Under the pieces are notes generated by a model. It saw nothing but the letters and a program-made list of their open reading frames with translations. It did not search any database and was not told the origin of the DNA. A stretch of 26,719 bases of DNA. Origin: a virus. Position numbers and translations under genes: made by a program. Of the stretch, positions 13,494 to 20,830 are shown piece after piece. The stretch is from positions 1-26,719 of IMG/VR virus record IMGVR_UViG_3300042549_000923. One strand, given 5' to 3'. Each line of letters starts with the position of its first letter. Position 1 is the first letter of the stretch.

Positions 13494-13846
13494 TGACTAA
13501 AGACGAAGCATTGAAACTGGCGCTTGATTTCCTGTTGAGCCGGCGAATGGGCGCTGAAGAGTTAATCGTCGAAATTCAAGAAGCCTTGGCGCAGCCAGCG
13601 CAGGAGCCTGTGGCGTGGATGCGCCCCAGTGAGGAGGGGTACGACTCAGCATTTCGTGACCACAGCACTGTAATGGCTTGCACGGGCAACCCGTGGACTG
13701 GTTGGGCTCCTCTTTACACCACCCCACCAAAGCGCACATGGGTTGATCTGACGGATGAGGAGCGAAGCGAGTGTAAGCAGTCGCCTTCTATCGCTGACCA
13801 ACACCGTGCTATCGAGACCAAACGCAAGGAGAAGAATCTTGACTAA
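13493..13846 (+). CDS. Modular phage protein, KDEALKLAL family, copy 1
   Basis: The 117-residue protein starts TKDEALKLALDFL, followed by a helix ending IQEALAQPAQEPVAW and then a Trp-rich part (GNPWTGWAPLYTTPPKRTWVDLTDEER). These modules are common in phages of Burkholderiales-type hosts, in shuffled combinations and with unknown function. The next gene begins with nearly the same 34-bp DNA sequence, so the pair arose by duplication or recombination. ATG 13493 overlaps the preceding stop; a GTG at 13481 would add four residues. Confidence 0.75.
   Translation: MTKDEALKLALDFLLSRRMGAEELIVEIQEALAQPAQEPVAWMRPSEEGYDSAFRDHSTVMACTGNPWTGWAPLYTTPPKRTWVDLTDEERSECKQSPSIADQHRAIETKRKEKNLD
13494..13527 (+). 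repeat. 34-bp direct repeat, copy 1
   Basis: Positions 13494-13527 and 13840-13873 match at 33 of 34 bases and encode the N-termini of two consecutive genes. They differ by A versus G at the 23rd base. Confidence 0.9.
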
Positions 13847-14384
13847 AGACGAAGCATTGAAGCTGGCGCTTGAGGCGTTGCAATTTTCACTCCACGTGGG
13901 GTTTGATGAATCAAGTGAAAGCCAAATCAAAAAAGGCGCCAAAGCAGGACAAAAGCATCGACAAGCCATCACCGCCATCAAAGAAGCCCTAGCACAGCCA
14001 GCACCCTCGCAATACGGTTCGCCCGAGTTGCAGGCAATGATTGTGGCGCGTGCGATTGAGAAAGATCGTGCAGCACAGCCAGCGCGGGAGCCTGTGATTG
14101 GCACAAAAACTTGGTTTGAAGATGGAAAAATCGTCACGCAAAATCTTTATCACAGTGACATCTATACCACCCGCAACACTCAAGAAGAACACATGACCCA
14201 CACGATCAACAGCACGCACACCGCTGCGGTGGCAACCGACTACTACTGGATACCCATCGACGCCAACACGCCAAGGGGCGTGAAGCTACAGCTACTCGGA
14301 AATGGCGGCGTGGCTGCATACGGTAACTACCAAGGTGCCCCATTCTGGAGTCACTGGGCACCATTACCTAAGAGGACAGATTGA
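13839..14384 (+). CDS. Modular phage protein, KDEALKLAL family, copy 2
   Basis: The 181-residue protein starts at a TTG (13839) chosen because AAGGAG stands seven bases upstream and the paralogous module begins there; the open frame extends further upstream only as an overlap with the previous gene. Order: TKDEALKLALEALQF, AITAIKEALAQPA, a second AAQPAREPV segment, a His/Thr-rich linker, and a C-terminal WIPIDANTPRGVKLQLLGNGG...FWSHWAPLPKR module resembling DUF551-like WxPxxxxxP...W.PLP proteins. The latter is a tentative likeness. It overlaps copy 1 by eight bases. Function unknown. Confidence 0.75.
   Translation: MTKDEALKLALEALQFSLHVGFDESSESQIKKGAKAGQKHRQAITAIKEALAQPAPSQYGSPELQAMIVARAIEKDRAAQPAREPVIGTKTWFEDGKIVTQNLYHSDIYTTRNTQEEHMTHTINSTHTAAVATDYYWIPIDANTPRGVKLQLLGNGGVAAYGNYQGAPFWSHWAPLPKRTD
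13840..13873 (+). repeat. 34-bp direct repeat, copy 2
   Basis: Second copy of the repeat at 13494-13527, 346 bases downstream. Shorter matches (CAGCCAGCGC-GGAGCCTGTG) at about 13594 and 14078 follow the same module pattern. Confidence 0.9.
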
Positions 14385-14385
14385 A

Positions 14386-14688
14386 ATGAATTGCCCCAAC
14401 TGCGGCGCTGAGAATATGCGTACCACTGAGACCTTCAAGATGCCCTGCGAAACGGTACGTACAAAGCAGTGTCAGGTGTGCAAGTGGAAGTACACCAGCC
14501 GGGAGACAATCTCTGAAGACATCGTGATTCCATCCGCCGTGCGGAATCTGAAATCTAAACGAAAGCCTGTGCCTCTGTTTTTACAGCGGCAATCCGAGCA
14601 GTCCAACCTTTACCAAACGTCTTCCAGGTCGGAAGGTCAAGCAGAAACGACAATCGACGGCGCCCATAGTCGTCAATTAACTGAGTAG
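14386..14688 (+). CDS. NrdR-like zinc-ribbon protein
   Basis: The first 50 residues resemble the zinc ribbon of NrdR: MNCPNCGAENMRTTETF, then CETVRTKQCQVCKWKYTSRETI, with CPNC and CQVC as the metal ligands. The ATP-cone domain of NrdR is absent, so this is a stand-alone zinc ribbon, possibly DNA-binding. GAGGA lies nine bases before the ATG. The last 45 residues are Ser/Gln-rich, lie opposite the lysozyme gene on the other strand and are probably an unstructured run-on. No terminator separates the two converging operons. Confidence 0.75.
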   Translation: MNCPNCGAENMRTTETFKMPCETVRTKQCQVCKWKYTSRETISEDIVIPSAVRNLKSKRKPVPLFLQRQSEQSNLYQTSSRSEGQAETTIDGAHSRQLTE

Positions 14689-15064
14689 CGTCAAACGCAT
14701 TGACGGCGGCAAGAGTCTTTGGGCCAATGTCGCCGTCAACCTCAACACCCACACAAGCCTGGAGCCACTTGGCCGCACGACCTGGGCCACTGTTCACAGC
14801 AGCATCGAACACCACCAGGTCAACGCCTGACGGCAGATCGTCACCGCGCACCTTGTCCCAGTATTTGCGCCGGTACATTGGAGCCACTTTGGCAGGGGTT
14901 AGATCGGTCATTTGACGGACGGTGACCGGATGTCCTGTCCACTCTTCCCAGACGCGTTTAGTGACGCCTAGGTTGGTCATGCCGCCTGGATCGAGTGGGT
15001 GATCGGAGAAGCCACCCTCATGAGCCAGCACCTTCTGAAGTGCCTCGGCAAAGTTGGATTTCAT
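14555..15064 (-). CDS. Endolysin, GH108-type peptidoglycan hydrolase
   Basis: The 169-residue lysozyme cleaves the peptidoglycan glycan strand at the end of infection. It has the GH108 N-terminal domain FAEALQKVLAHEGGFSDHPLDPGGMTNLGVT with the catalytic Glu16 in HEGGF, then YRRKYWDKVRGDDLPSGVDLVVFDAAVNSGPGRAAKWLQ and a C-terminal PG_binding_3-like region (VDGDIGPKTLAAVNAF). There is no signal peptide, so export should rely on the holin encoded immediately upstream. Its start overlaps the holin stop (ATGA). The 3' 134 bases overlap the convergent zinc-ribbon gene. Confidence 0.93.
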   Translation of the reverse strand: MKSNFAEALQKVLAHEGGFSDHPLDPGGMTNLGVTKRVWEEWTGHPVTVRQMTDLTPAKVAPMYRRKYWDKVRGDDLPSGVDLVVFDAAVNSGPGRAAKWLQACVGVEVDGDIGPKTLAAVNAFDATQLIDDYGRRRLSFLLDLPTWKTFGKGWTARIAAVKTEAQAFV

Positions 15065-15429
15065 TTCTTGAAGCTGGCGACGATGCGGCTACCGAACAAG
15101 AAACCAAAGGCAATGTTGGCCGCTTCTAAAGCAATACCTTGGATACGCACATCGACTGGTGCGTATAGGGTGCTGATACCGACTGTAATGACCGCCAGGG
15201 CACCAATGTATCTAGCGGAAGCCCGAAGGTCTACCACCCACTGCGAGGGCTGTCCTATGGGTTTATCAAGTTCTGCCAGTGCCTTGATCTTCTCAATCTC
15301 ATTGGTGTCCAGCTTAATCTGGTCTTCAATACTGGTGGCCTTGACGCCACCGAAGAAGTTGGTCATCAGTTGTTTGATGCCCTCGACACCCACAGGCACT
15401 AGAGCGCCAATGATTGATTCAATAATCAT
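15061..15429 (-). CDS. Putative holin (3TM holin-like)
   Basis: The 122-residue membrane protein lies directly before the endolysin. A hydrophobic N-terminus (IIESIIGALVPVGVEGI), a charged middle (KLDTNEIEKIKALAELDKP) and two C-terminal hydrophobic helices (YIGALAVITVGISTLY; IALEAANIAFGFLFGSRIV) fit the phage three-transmembrane holin type. It would form the inner-membrane lesion that releases the endolysin. I choose ATG 15429, which overlaps the previous stop (ATGA); an upstream ATG at 15495 would add 22 residues encoded within the neighbouring gene. Confidence 0.8.
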   Translation of the reverse strand: MIIESIIGALVPVGVEGIKQLMTNFFGGVKATSIEDQIKLDTNEIEKIKALAELDKPIGQPSQWVVDLRASARYIGALAVITVGISTLYAPVDVRIQGIALEAANIAFGFLFGSRIVASFKK

Positions 15430-15668
15430 GGTTTGTACCCGTGACTGGTGGCCCAGCCTAATAGCATGTAACCAAGCCCAACAACAGCAGACCAAGCTAA
15501 TCCACTAAGCGTTTTCTCAATGACTGCCTTGCGGAGTTCAATACTCTGAGCTTCCTTTTGGATTGCCATCTTCACCCACCGCTGTTCATCTTGAGACAAT
15601 GCGATTGTTGATTTATTGATGGCGAAGGATATGTCAAGAACAAGTTGCTCCATTTCTTCAGGCGTCAT
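15426..15668 (-). CDS. Lysis-cassette membrane protein (single TM)
   Basis: The 80-residue protein has a long charged helix (EEMEQLVLDISFAINKSTIALSQDEQRWVKMAIQKEAQSIELRKAVIEKTL) followed by one membrane segment (SGLAWSAVVGLGYMLLGWA) and a short tail. Small proteins of this form are common next to holin genes in phages and may be accessory holins or membrane regulators; the specific role is not established. It overlaps the holin start by four bases and is the first of the three lysis genes. Confidence 0.78.
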   Translation of the reverse strand: MTPEEMEQLVLDISFAINKSTIALSQDEQRWVKMAIQKEAQSIELRKAVIEKTLSGLAWSAVVGLGYMLLGWATSHGYKP

Positions 15669-15695
15669 GATTATATTTTCCCTTAGTGAACTATT

Positions 15696-17528
15696 TTATT
15701 GACCTGTCAGTGCGTTAACGTTTGTAGAGCTTGGTGCCAGTGCGTTGTAGTTTACAGACTCAGCAATCTGTTTTTTTAATGCTATGTTCTTGGCAATGTC
15801 TGCGGCCTGACTTGCGCCAGGAAACCGAATAGACGCCAAGTTTTCTAAACCTCGCATGACCACGTTGCCTGTATTTGACCAATTCACCGCCTTGGGGTCT
15901 TTGACCAAGGCGTCTTGAACCACTTGTTTCAAATCACGCAGTTGGCTGGCACCAGATTTGCCAAACATGTACTCCAGCTTTCCCTCACGATCCAACGAAT
16001 CCATTGCGGTTTTGAGTTTGGCAAAAGACAGTTGGCCGCTGGCGTTCTTTGTCAGTTGATCTTTTAGGTGCTCGACTGTCTGGCCTTGCAGTTCTGCATA
16101 AGCCTGGCGACCTTCTGGCCCAGCTTTTTTAAGCAGCTTGGTGACGGTACGCATCTCTTCCAAGCTACCGTCCAAGACAATGTGAGAAAAGACATCGTCG
16201 AGCGCAACGGCACGGTCAGCGTATCCACCCTTGGTGCCAAGCAACTTGGCAACACGGTAGTTGTTCTCAAAGTCGTTTGCCAACTGCCTGCGAGACTGAC
16301 GCGCCGTGCGGTACAGGTCGCCGCCAACGCCCTCTGTGGCCTCGTCAATCAATCCCTTCAAGTCTTTACCGTAGGTTGCATTGGGTGTGCCTGGCTGCGC
16401 CTTCTTGCCAATGTTCTGGTAAATGTCTTCCAGCGCACGAATAGAGATTGAACCCTTGTTGGTTGGATCATTCAGGCGCAACTGCTCAAGCGTATCTTGC
16501 AGGATCGGAGCCAGCGACTGTTGAGTCGTTGGTGTTTGCCTGTTGATAAAGTCCACCAGCCCTTGGTATGGCACCTCTTCCAGAGTCTGTCCGGATGTGT
16601 CTGCCGCCTTGTACTTGGCCTTGTACGCATCAAATTTCTTTTGATACTCTTTGGTCAATGCCTCGTCAACAATGCTGCCGACCTTGCGGTAGGCATCCGG
16701 GTCTGCAAACTCAGCGCCAGTCTGAGACGCCATTTGCTCAAACTTGTTGACGATGGCCTGCTTCTGCTTGGCCTTTAACTCAATCAGTGGCTTGGCGAGT
16801 TCAGGTTTTTGCTTGACGATGTCAGACTCAAACTGTTGCAAACCAAGCTCAGGCATCTGCTCACCCTTGGTCAATGGGATGCCCATACGCTGTGCGCGTT
16901 CTTGGCGCATCGCAGCCTCGGAGGTAGAAGCAGCGCCCATACCAACCATGCCTGGTTCTTCTTTGCGTATGGCAGACACCAAGGCATTCCGAGCCGGTGT
17001 CACGGCCTGCGTCAGGATTGGCCGCAGTTGGTTCATAGCAGGGCCAGCCAACGTACTTAGCGCGGTGCCTGCGCTGGTCAATGGCGTTGGTGGGATCGCA
17101 CCAAGTACATCAACAGCCTGGCCTACCAGTTGTGGGCCAGTCTGGGTGCGAGGTTGGTAGAATTGTTCAGACACAGTCTGTGCAGCGCGTTGTCCCATCT
17201 CACGACCTTGTGGCGTACCCTGACCACCATAAGCCTCGCCAAACATTCGCGCCACTGGCGTAGTGATTGCACGGCCAATGTTTCCAGCAACGATGGCCGG
17301 CGTCTCCACCAGGCCCATCAACTTGTCTTGCATTGATGGTTCTGCCGCCCTTGGCAAGGATGTAATGCTGCCAGGAATAAAACTTTCACCAGTCAAATTG
17401 ATTGACTTGTAAAAGTCCTGCTTTGGAATATCGGCATAGAACTTTTGATGCAACGCATCGGCCAATTGCAGGTCAGGAATATCCGCGTACTGCGGATACT
17501 TCTGACGGATGTCAGACATTGTTGCCAT
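15696..17528 (-). CDS. Ejection/internal virion protein, third (P22 gp16-like position)
   Basis: The 610-residue protein is the last of three successive large proteins before lysis, the position of P22 gp16. It opens with MSDIRQKYPQYADIPDLQLADALHQKFYADIPKQDFY, a motif I associate with injected phage virion proteins, continues with an Ala/Gly/Pro-rich segment that could be membrane-active (about 80-190), and then has about 400 residues of charged helices. Such proteins leave the virion with the DNA and help it cross the cell envelope. The start at 17528 has AAGGACA upstream and lies one base after the preceding stop. The gp16 assignment rests on gene order and composition, not on alignment. 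Confidence 0.75.
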   Translation of the reverse strand: MATMSDIRQKYPQYADIPDLQLADALHQKFYADIPKQDFYKSINLTGESFIPGSITSLPRAAEPSMQDKLMGLVETPAIVAGNIGRAITTPVARMFGEAYGGQGTPQGREMGQRAAQTVSEQFYQPRTQTGPQLVGQAVDVLGAIPPTPLTSAGTALSTLAGPAMNQLRPILTQAVTPARNALVSAIRKEEPGMVGMGAASTSEAAMRQERAQRMGIPLTKGEQMPELGLQQFESDIVKQKPELAKPLIELKAKQKQAIVNKFEQMASQTGAEFADPDAYRKVGSIVDEALTKEYQKKFDAYKAKYKAADTSGQTLEEVPYQGLVDFINRQTPTTQQSLAPILQDTLEQLRLNDPTNKGSISIRALEDIYQNIGKKAQPGTPNATYGKDLKGLIDEATEGVGGDLYRTARQSRRQLANDFENNYRVAKLLGTKGGYADRAVALDDVFSHIVLDGSLEEMRTVTKLLKKAGPEGRQAYAELQGQTVEHLKDQLTKNASGQLSFAKLKTAMDSLDREGKLEYMFGKSGASQLRDLKQVVQDALVKDPKAVNWSNTGNVVMRGLENLASIRFPGASQAADIAKNIALKKQIAESVNYNALAPSSTNVNALTGQ

Positions 17529-17529
17529 G

Positions 17530-19080
17530 TTATGGTGTCCTTAGTCCGAGTGGATCATCACTTGTTGAACCTGCTGGGCCTGCTGTAGTACCGATGTTTT
17601 TAGCACCAGGCCCAGCTTGAACTTTCATGCCGCGAATTGATGTCTCACGAGTTTTTTGCTTTTGAGCAATTGTTTTTGCGTCATCTCCAGGCTGAGGGAA
17701 ATACAATCTTTCAGCGGTAGCAAACTCAGGAACACTGATAGATGCGCCAGATTCCTTGCGAAGCTGTGCGGTAATAAAGTTAATCCTTGCCTGCTGAACT
17801 TGTTGTTGTTCTGGACTCAGACCACCCATAATTTGTGGCAAGGCGTTGTAAATAGAACCAGTAACACCTTCCAGCTTGTCTCCAATAAGTGGAACTAAAC
17901 CAACTGTGCCACTAACAACGCCACGTATACGACCTGTATTTGTTTCACCCTGTTTTTCAAGGTTGGTCAAAATATCATGAGCTTCTTTCATACGCATACC
18001 GTATGTCGTAGAAGCACCTTGCGACTCAGTAAGAGCAGCAGCTTTGCCAGTTACAGGCACCATTGCAGGACGGCCACCGTCACCGACATTGATTGCGCCA
18101 CGAGCGCCAGGCACAGCAAGAGCAGCACCGGCAACAGGAGGAGCAGCAGCACCACCAGGAGCAGCCATCATCAATGGTGTGATGTCGTTTTTATTCTTCT
18201 TATTGACGGCCAAGTAAGCACCTTCGGCGTCTTGAATCAAGTCAAAGCCAGGATTGGCTTTTTCCCAATTAAATTTAGTTTGCTCAAATGCCAAGCGTGC
18301 ACTAGCAATTCTAGCTGTTGATTGTTGACCAGCAGCAGCAGTGCTGGCTGTCAATTGTTCGCCAGGTGTAGCCAGCATTTTGATGTCGGTGGGGCCAACC
18401 ATGCGTTTTCCATAGTTTGGCAGGCGTGGATTACCTTCTTCCATCCACTCGTTCTGACCGTCAGTCTTTTTTACTGGTTTTGACTGAAACAACTCAGCAG
18501 TGTCCTTATTGGACAAACCTTGCGTAGACAAATATTGTTGGCGCTCAGGGGTAGACATAGCAAGCAATTGTTGAGTTTTTGCTTTTGCTTGTTCTGCCGT
18601 TAGATGTCCATCCAATACAGCGTCTTCGCCAAACGCAATAATATTGGCGTCTGATGGATTGCGTGACATCTCAGACAAAGACCTGTTAATAAAATCTCGT
18701 TGTTTGTTCTTTGTGTCAAGTTTAATTTCGCCAGTCTTTGCACGTTTTTCACCAGCTCCCGCTTCAGCCAATTCAATATCAACTTTACCTTTTCTTTGTT
18801 CTTGCAAAAACTTCAAATGCGCTTGGTAAGCAGTTGGTGACTGAGATGCAAGCTGCTGAAGAAACTCAGGACTTTCCATCTTTCCAGCAGAACGAGAGTA
18901 CAAACCACGCAAGGCAATTTGTTCTTCTTGCAATCGTTGCTTTTCAGCAATGTTCATCTGGTTCAACTGGTTGGCAGATTGGTTTTGCTGAAGCTGTTGC
19001 AACTGCGCCATCATATTCAATGGCGATTCAGGTTGCCGGAATTGGGCACCTTGTGCGATTAGAGCGTTAAGATCGGCCAT
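17530..19080 (-). CDS. Ejection/internal virion protein, second (P22 gp20-like position)
   Basis: The 516-residue protein begins with a Gln-rich, probably coiled segment (NMMAQLQQLQQNQSANQLNQMNIAEKQRLQEEQIALRGLY), continues with charged helices, contains an Ala/Pro/Gly low-complexity stretch (MMAAPGGAAAPPVAGAALAVPGA, about 305-330) and ends with a helical region (FITAQLRKESGASISVPEF). Middle position in a gp7-gp20-gp16-like trio suggests a DNA ejection protein. AAGGA precedes the ATG. The family call is by context and composition; individual motifs are not diagnostic. Confidence 0.72.
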   Translation of the reverse strand: MADLNALIAQGAQFRQPESPLNMMAQLQQLQQNQSANQLNQMNIAEKQRLQEEQIALRGLYSRSAGKMESPEFLQQLASQSPTAYQAHLKFLQEQRKGKVDIELAEAGAGEKRAKTGEIKLDTKNKQRDFINRSLSEMSRNPSDANIIAFGEDAVLDGHLTAEQAKAKTQQLLAMSTPERQQYLSTQGLSNKDTAELFQSKPVKKTDGQNEWMEEGNPRLPNYGKRMVGPTDIKMLATPGEQLTASTAAAGQQSTARIASARLAFEQTKFNWEKANPGFDLIQDAEGAYLAVNKKNKNDITPLMMAAPGGAAAPPVAGAALAVPGARGAINVGDGGRPAMVPVTGKAAALTESQGASTTYGMRMKEAHDILTNLEKQGETNTGRIRGVVSGTVGLVPLIGDKLEGVTGSIYNALPQIMGGLSPEQQQVQQARINFITAQLRKESGASISVPEFATAERLYFPQPGDDAKTIAQKQKTRETSIRGMKVQAGPGAKNIGTTAGPAGSTSDDPLGLRTP

Positions 19081-19089
19081 GATTTATCC

Positions 19090-19959
19090 TTATCGGAGGT
19101 ACATACCAGAGCCAAGTCCTGGCGTTGTGGTTGGATACGTAGGCTGAATGTATGGAGTTTGAAATCCTGACATGTCTTGTGAAGATGAGTCAGAAACAGG
19201 ATAAAACCGATTCATCATTTGATTTGTTTGGTACATGCTACCAATGGTGCCCAAAGCATTACCCATCGTATTGCCAACACCAAGTTGACCTGCTGCCATA
19301 GACTGACCGGCACCATACTGACCAGCACCAATGGCTTGACCTGCGCCTGTAATCAGATTCCCACCAGAAGCACCGTACTGACCAGCAGCACTACCTTGAT
19401 TGCTTGCAGCAGACTGACCCGATGCCATTAGACTGCCCAATGGTTGAAGCTGGTTTGTACGTTGAGTCTGATAACGGTTAAAGGCATTTTGGTATTCTTG
19501 AGAACCCATCTCTTGACCGTATCGAGTTGCTGCTTTAAGCGCTCCACCAGAGATCAAGCCACCACGAGCGGCGGCTTGTCGGTCAAGTGCTTTCTGACCC
19601 TCAGACAATCGGAAGGCATAACCTGGGTCTTGTTGAAAATCAGCAGTACCAAAATCACGAGCATATTTGCCGTAACCAGCAGCGCCAGTATTGCCACCAA
19701 GCCCCATCAGTTCCATCAGTCGATTCTGACCAGTTAGGCCAGCTTGGCGGTACGGTTCCTGTAAACCAATCTGCCGTTCGTACATTCTCTCCTGAAGGGC
19801 AAGAGCTTCTCGGGCTGCTTGTGCCTGGGTGTCTGCTTGCTGAGTAGCAGCAGCCGCTTGAGTTTTTGCGGCAGATGTGGCACCCTTAGATGACAACAGT
19901 CCACCAAGTAAAGCTGTGCCTCCGAGGAATGCTTGTCCTGCTGTAATTCCGAATGTCAT
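19090..19959 (-). CDS. Ejection protein, first (P22 gp7-like, DNA transfer protein)
   Basis: The 289-residue protein has a hydrophobic Gly/Ala start (TFGITAGQAFLGGTALLGGLLSS), a Gln/Ala helix (AAKTQAAAATQQADTQAQAAREALALQERMYERQ), the phrase RDFGTADFQQDPGYAFRLSEGQKALDRQAAARGGLISG (about 101-138) typical of phage injection proteins, and a repetitive Gly/Ala/Gln region (about 180-235) with AGQYGA-type units. It should be released early from the virion and prepare the envelope for DNA entry. The start overlaps the cupin gene's stop (ATGA), with AAAGGA in front. Confidence 0.82.
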   Translation of the reverse strand: MTFGITAGQAFLGGTALLGGLLSSKGATSAAKTQAAAATQQADTQAQAAREALALQERMYERQIGLQEPYRQAGLTGQNRLMELMGLGGNTGAAGYGKYARDFGTADFQQDPGYAFRLSEGQKALDRQAAARGGLISGGALKAATRYGQEMGSQEYQNAFNRYQTQRTNQLQPLGSLMASGQSAASNQGSAAGQYGASGGNLITGAGQAIGAGQYGAGQSMAAGQLGVGNTMGNALGTIGSMYQTNQMMNRFYPVSDSSSQDMSGFQTPYIQPTYPTTTPGLGSGMYLR

Positions 19960-20486
19960 GATGTTATCCTTTCAAGCTGTCGCATGTCGTCCAGCAAACC
20001 CATTTCATCGTAACTTGGTGCAATGAGTTCAGCCTCTACTTTGTCCAAATCCGATTCGCTGCAATATTTGGTTACGTGTACCGTCATCCATACGGTGTCT
20101 TCTTCGGCAACCACAGCACGTTTCAAGCCCACTTCTGAGACAAATCCACACGGTGCCTCAAAATATTTCTTGCCAAATTCCGTCATAACAGAAACTTTGC
20201 CCTTCATGATAAAGTTCAAATGCTGATGCCGGTGAATTTTACCAATGATTAATGTCCCTTTGGGAATAAACATCTGCCGAGCGTAGGTGCTGCAACCGTA
20301 ATCTTCGCTAACTGGTGAGAAATAGTGCGTCAGGGTGCAATCTGGCAACTTGTCTTCCATCTCACCATCAGCAATCATTTTTTGCATACCTTCCTGAACC
20401 GTCAAAATGTCTTGACGAAATTTAACCTTGTGCGGAGCATTTTGGCTTACCGCAAGATTAAACTCAGGCCCGTATGTGACTTGCAT
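19956..20486 (-). CDS. Cupin-fold phage protein
   Basis: The 176-residue protein contains a cupin-like beta barrel: YARQMFIPKGTLIIGKIHRHQHLNFIMKGKVSVMTEFGKKYFEAPCGFVSEVGLKRAVVAEEDTVWMTVHVT. HRHQH and a later Glu/His could hold a metal, but the second cupin motif is loose, so catalysis is uncertain. Similar proteins occur in late operons of tailed phages without a known role; a structural or sugar/ligand-binding function is possible. It lies between a small beta-rich protein and the first ejection protein, overlapping both by one to four bases. GAGGT precedes the ATG. Confidence 0.78.
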   Translation of the reverse strand: MQVTYGPEFNLAVSQNAPHKVKFRQDILTVQEGMQKMIADGEMEDKLPDCTLTHYFSPVSEDYGCSTYARQMFIPKGTLIIGKIHRHQHLNFIMKGKVSVMTEFGKKYFEAPCGFVSEVGLKRAVVAEEDTVWMTVHVTKYCSESDLDKVEAELIAPSYDEMGLLDDMRQLERITS

Positions 20487-20821
20487 TACGAAACCTCACG
20501 CCCAGAAGCACGAATGTTGATTGCTGTAGCAGTACCTGCTAGTGTAGATATAAACGCACCCGGTGACAATACTTGGCCCACCAGTTCGGGGAATGTGTAC
20601 ACCTCGGTAGGCTGCAACGTCTTGGTCTTGGTGATCAAGTTGGCATCCCCGGCTGAAAACGACACTGTGACCAAGTTGACCGACAACGTGGCAGCACTGG
20701 CGCTGTAGTTCGTGGCAGTAAACTTGTCAATGATTGTAGTGACGCCATTGGCGGTGTACTGGGTGACCTGTGTCGCTTCGGCAATCTTGGCCGGGATCAG
20801 GACTTTGACGGTAACGGTCAT
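20486..20821 (-). CDS. Small beta-rich virion-associated hypothetical protein
   Basis: The 111-residue protein is Thr/Ala/Val-rich with regularly alternating beta-strand-like segments (ITVT-type start MTVTVKVLIPAKIAEATQVTQYTANGVTTIIDKFTATNYSAS...). It looks like a small jelly-roll or decoration-type domain and follows the tail-fibre gene. No family was recognised. GGAG lies before the ATG, and its stop shares a base with the cupin start. Confidence 0.7.
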   Translation of the reverse strand: MTVTVKVLIPAKIAEATQVTQYTANGVTTIIDKFTATNYSASAATLSVNLVTVSFSAGDANLITKTKTLQPTEVYTFPELVGQVLSPGAFISTLAGTATAINIRASGREVS

Positions 20822-20830
20822 GGGTAACTC

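Noticed and set aside
14999-15508. 169-codon plus-strand frame opposite the holin and lysis genes
   Set aside because: Antisense shadow of the lysis cassette, whose overlapping ATGA junctions and hydrophobic profiles are convincing.
16744-17160. 138-codon plus-strand frame opposite the gp16-like gene
   Set aside because: No ribosome-binding site or recognisable domain; the minus-strand protein is contiguous and in the expected place.
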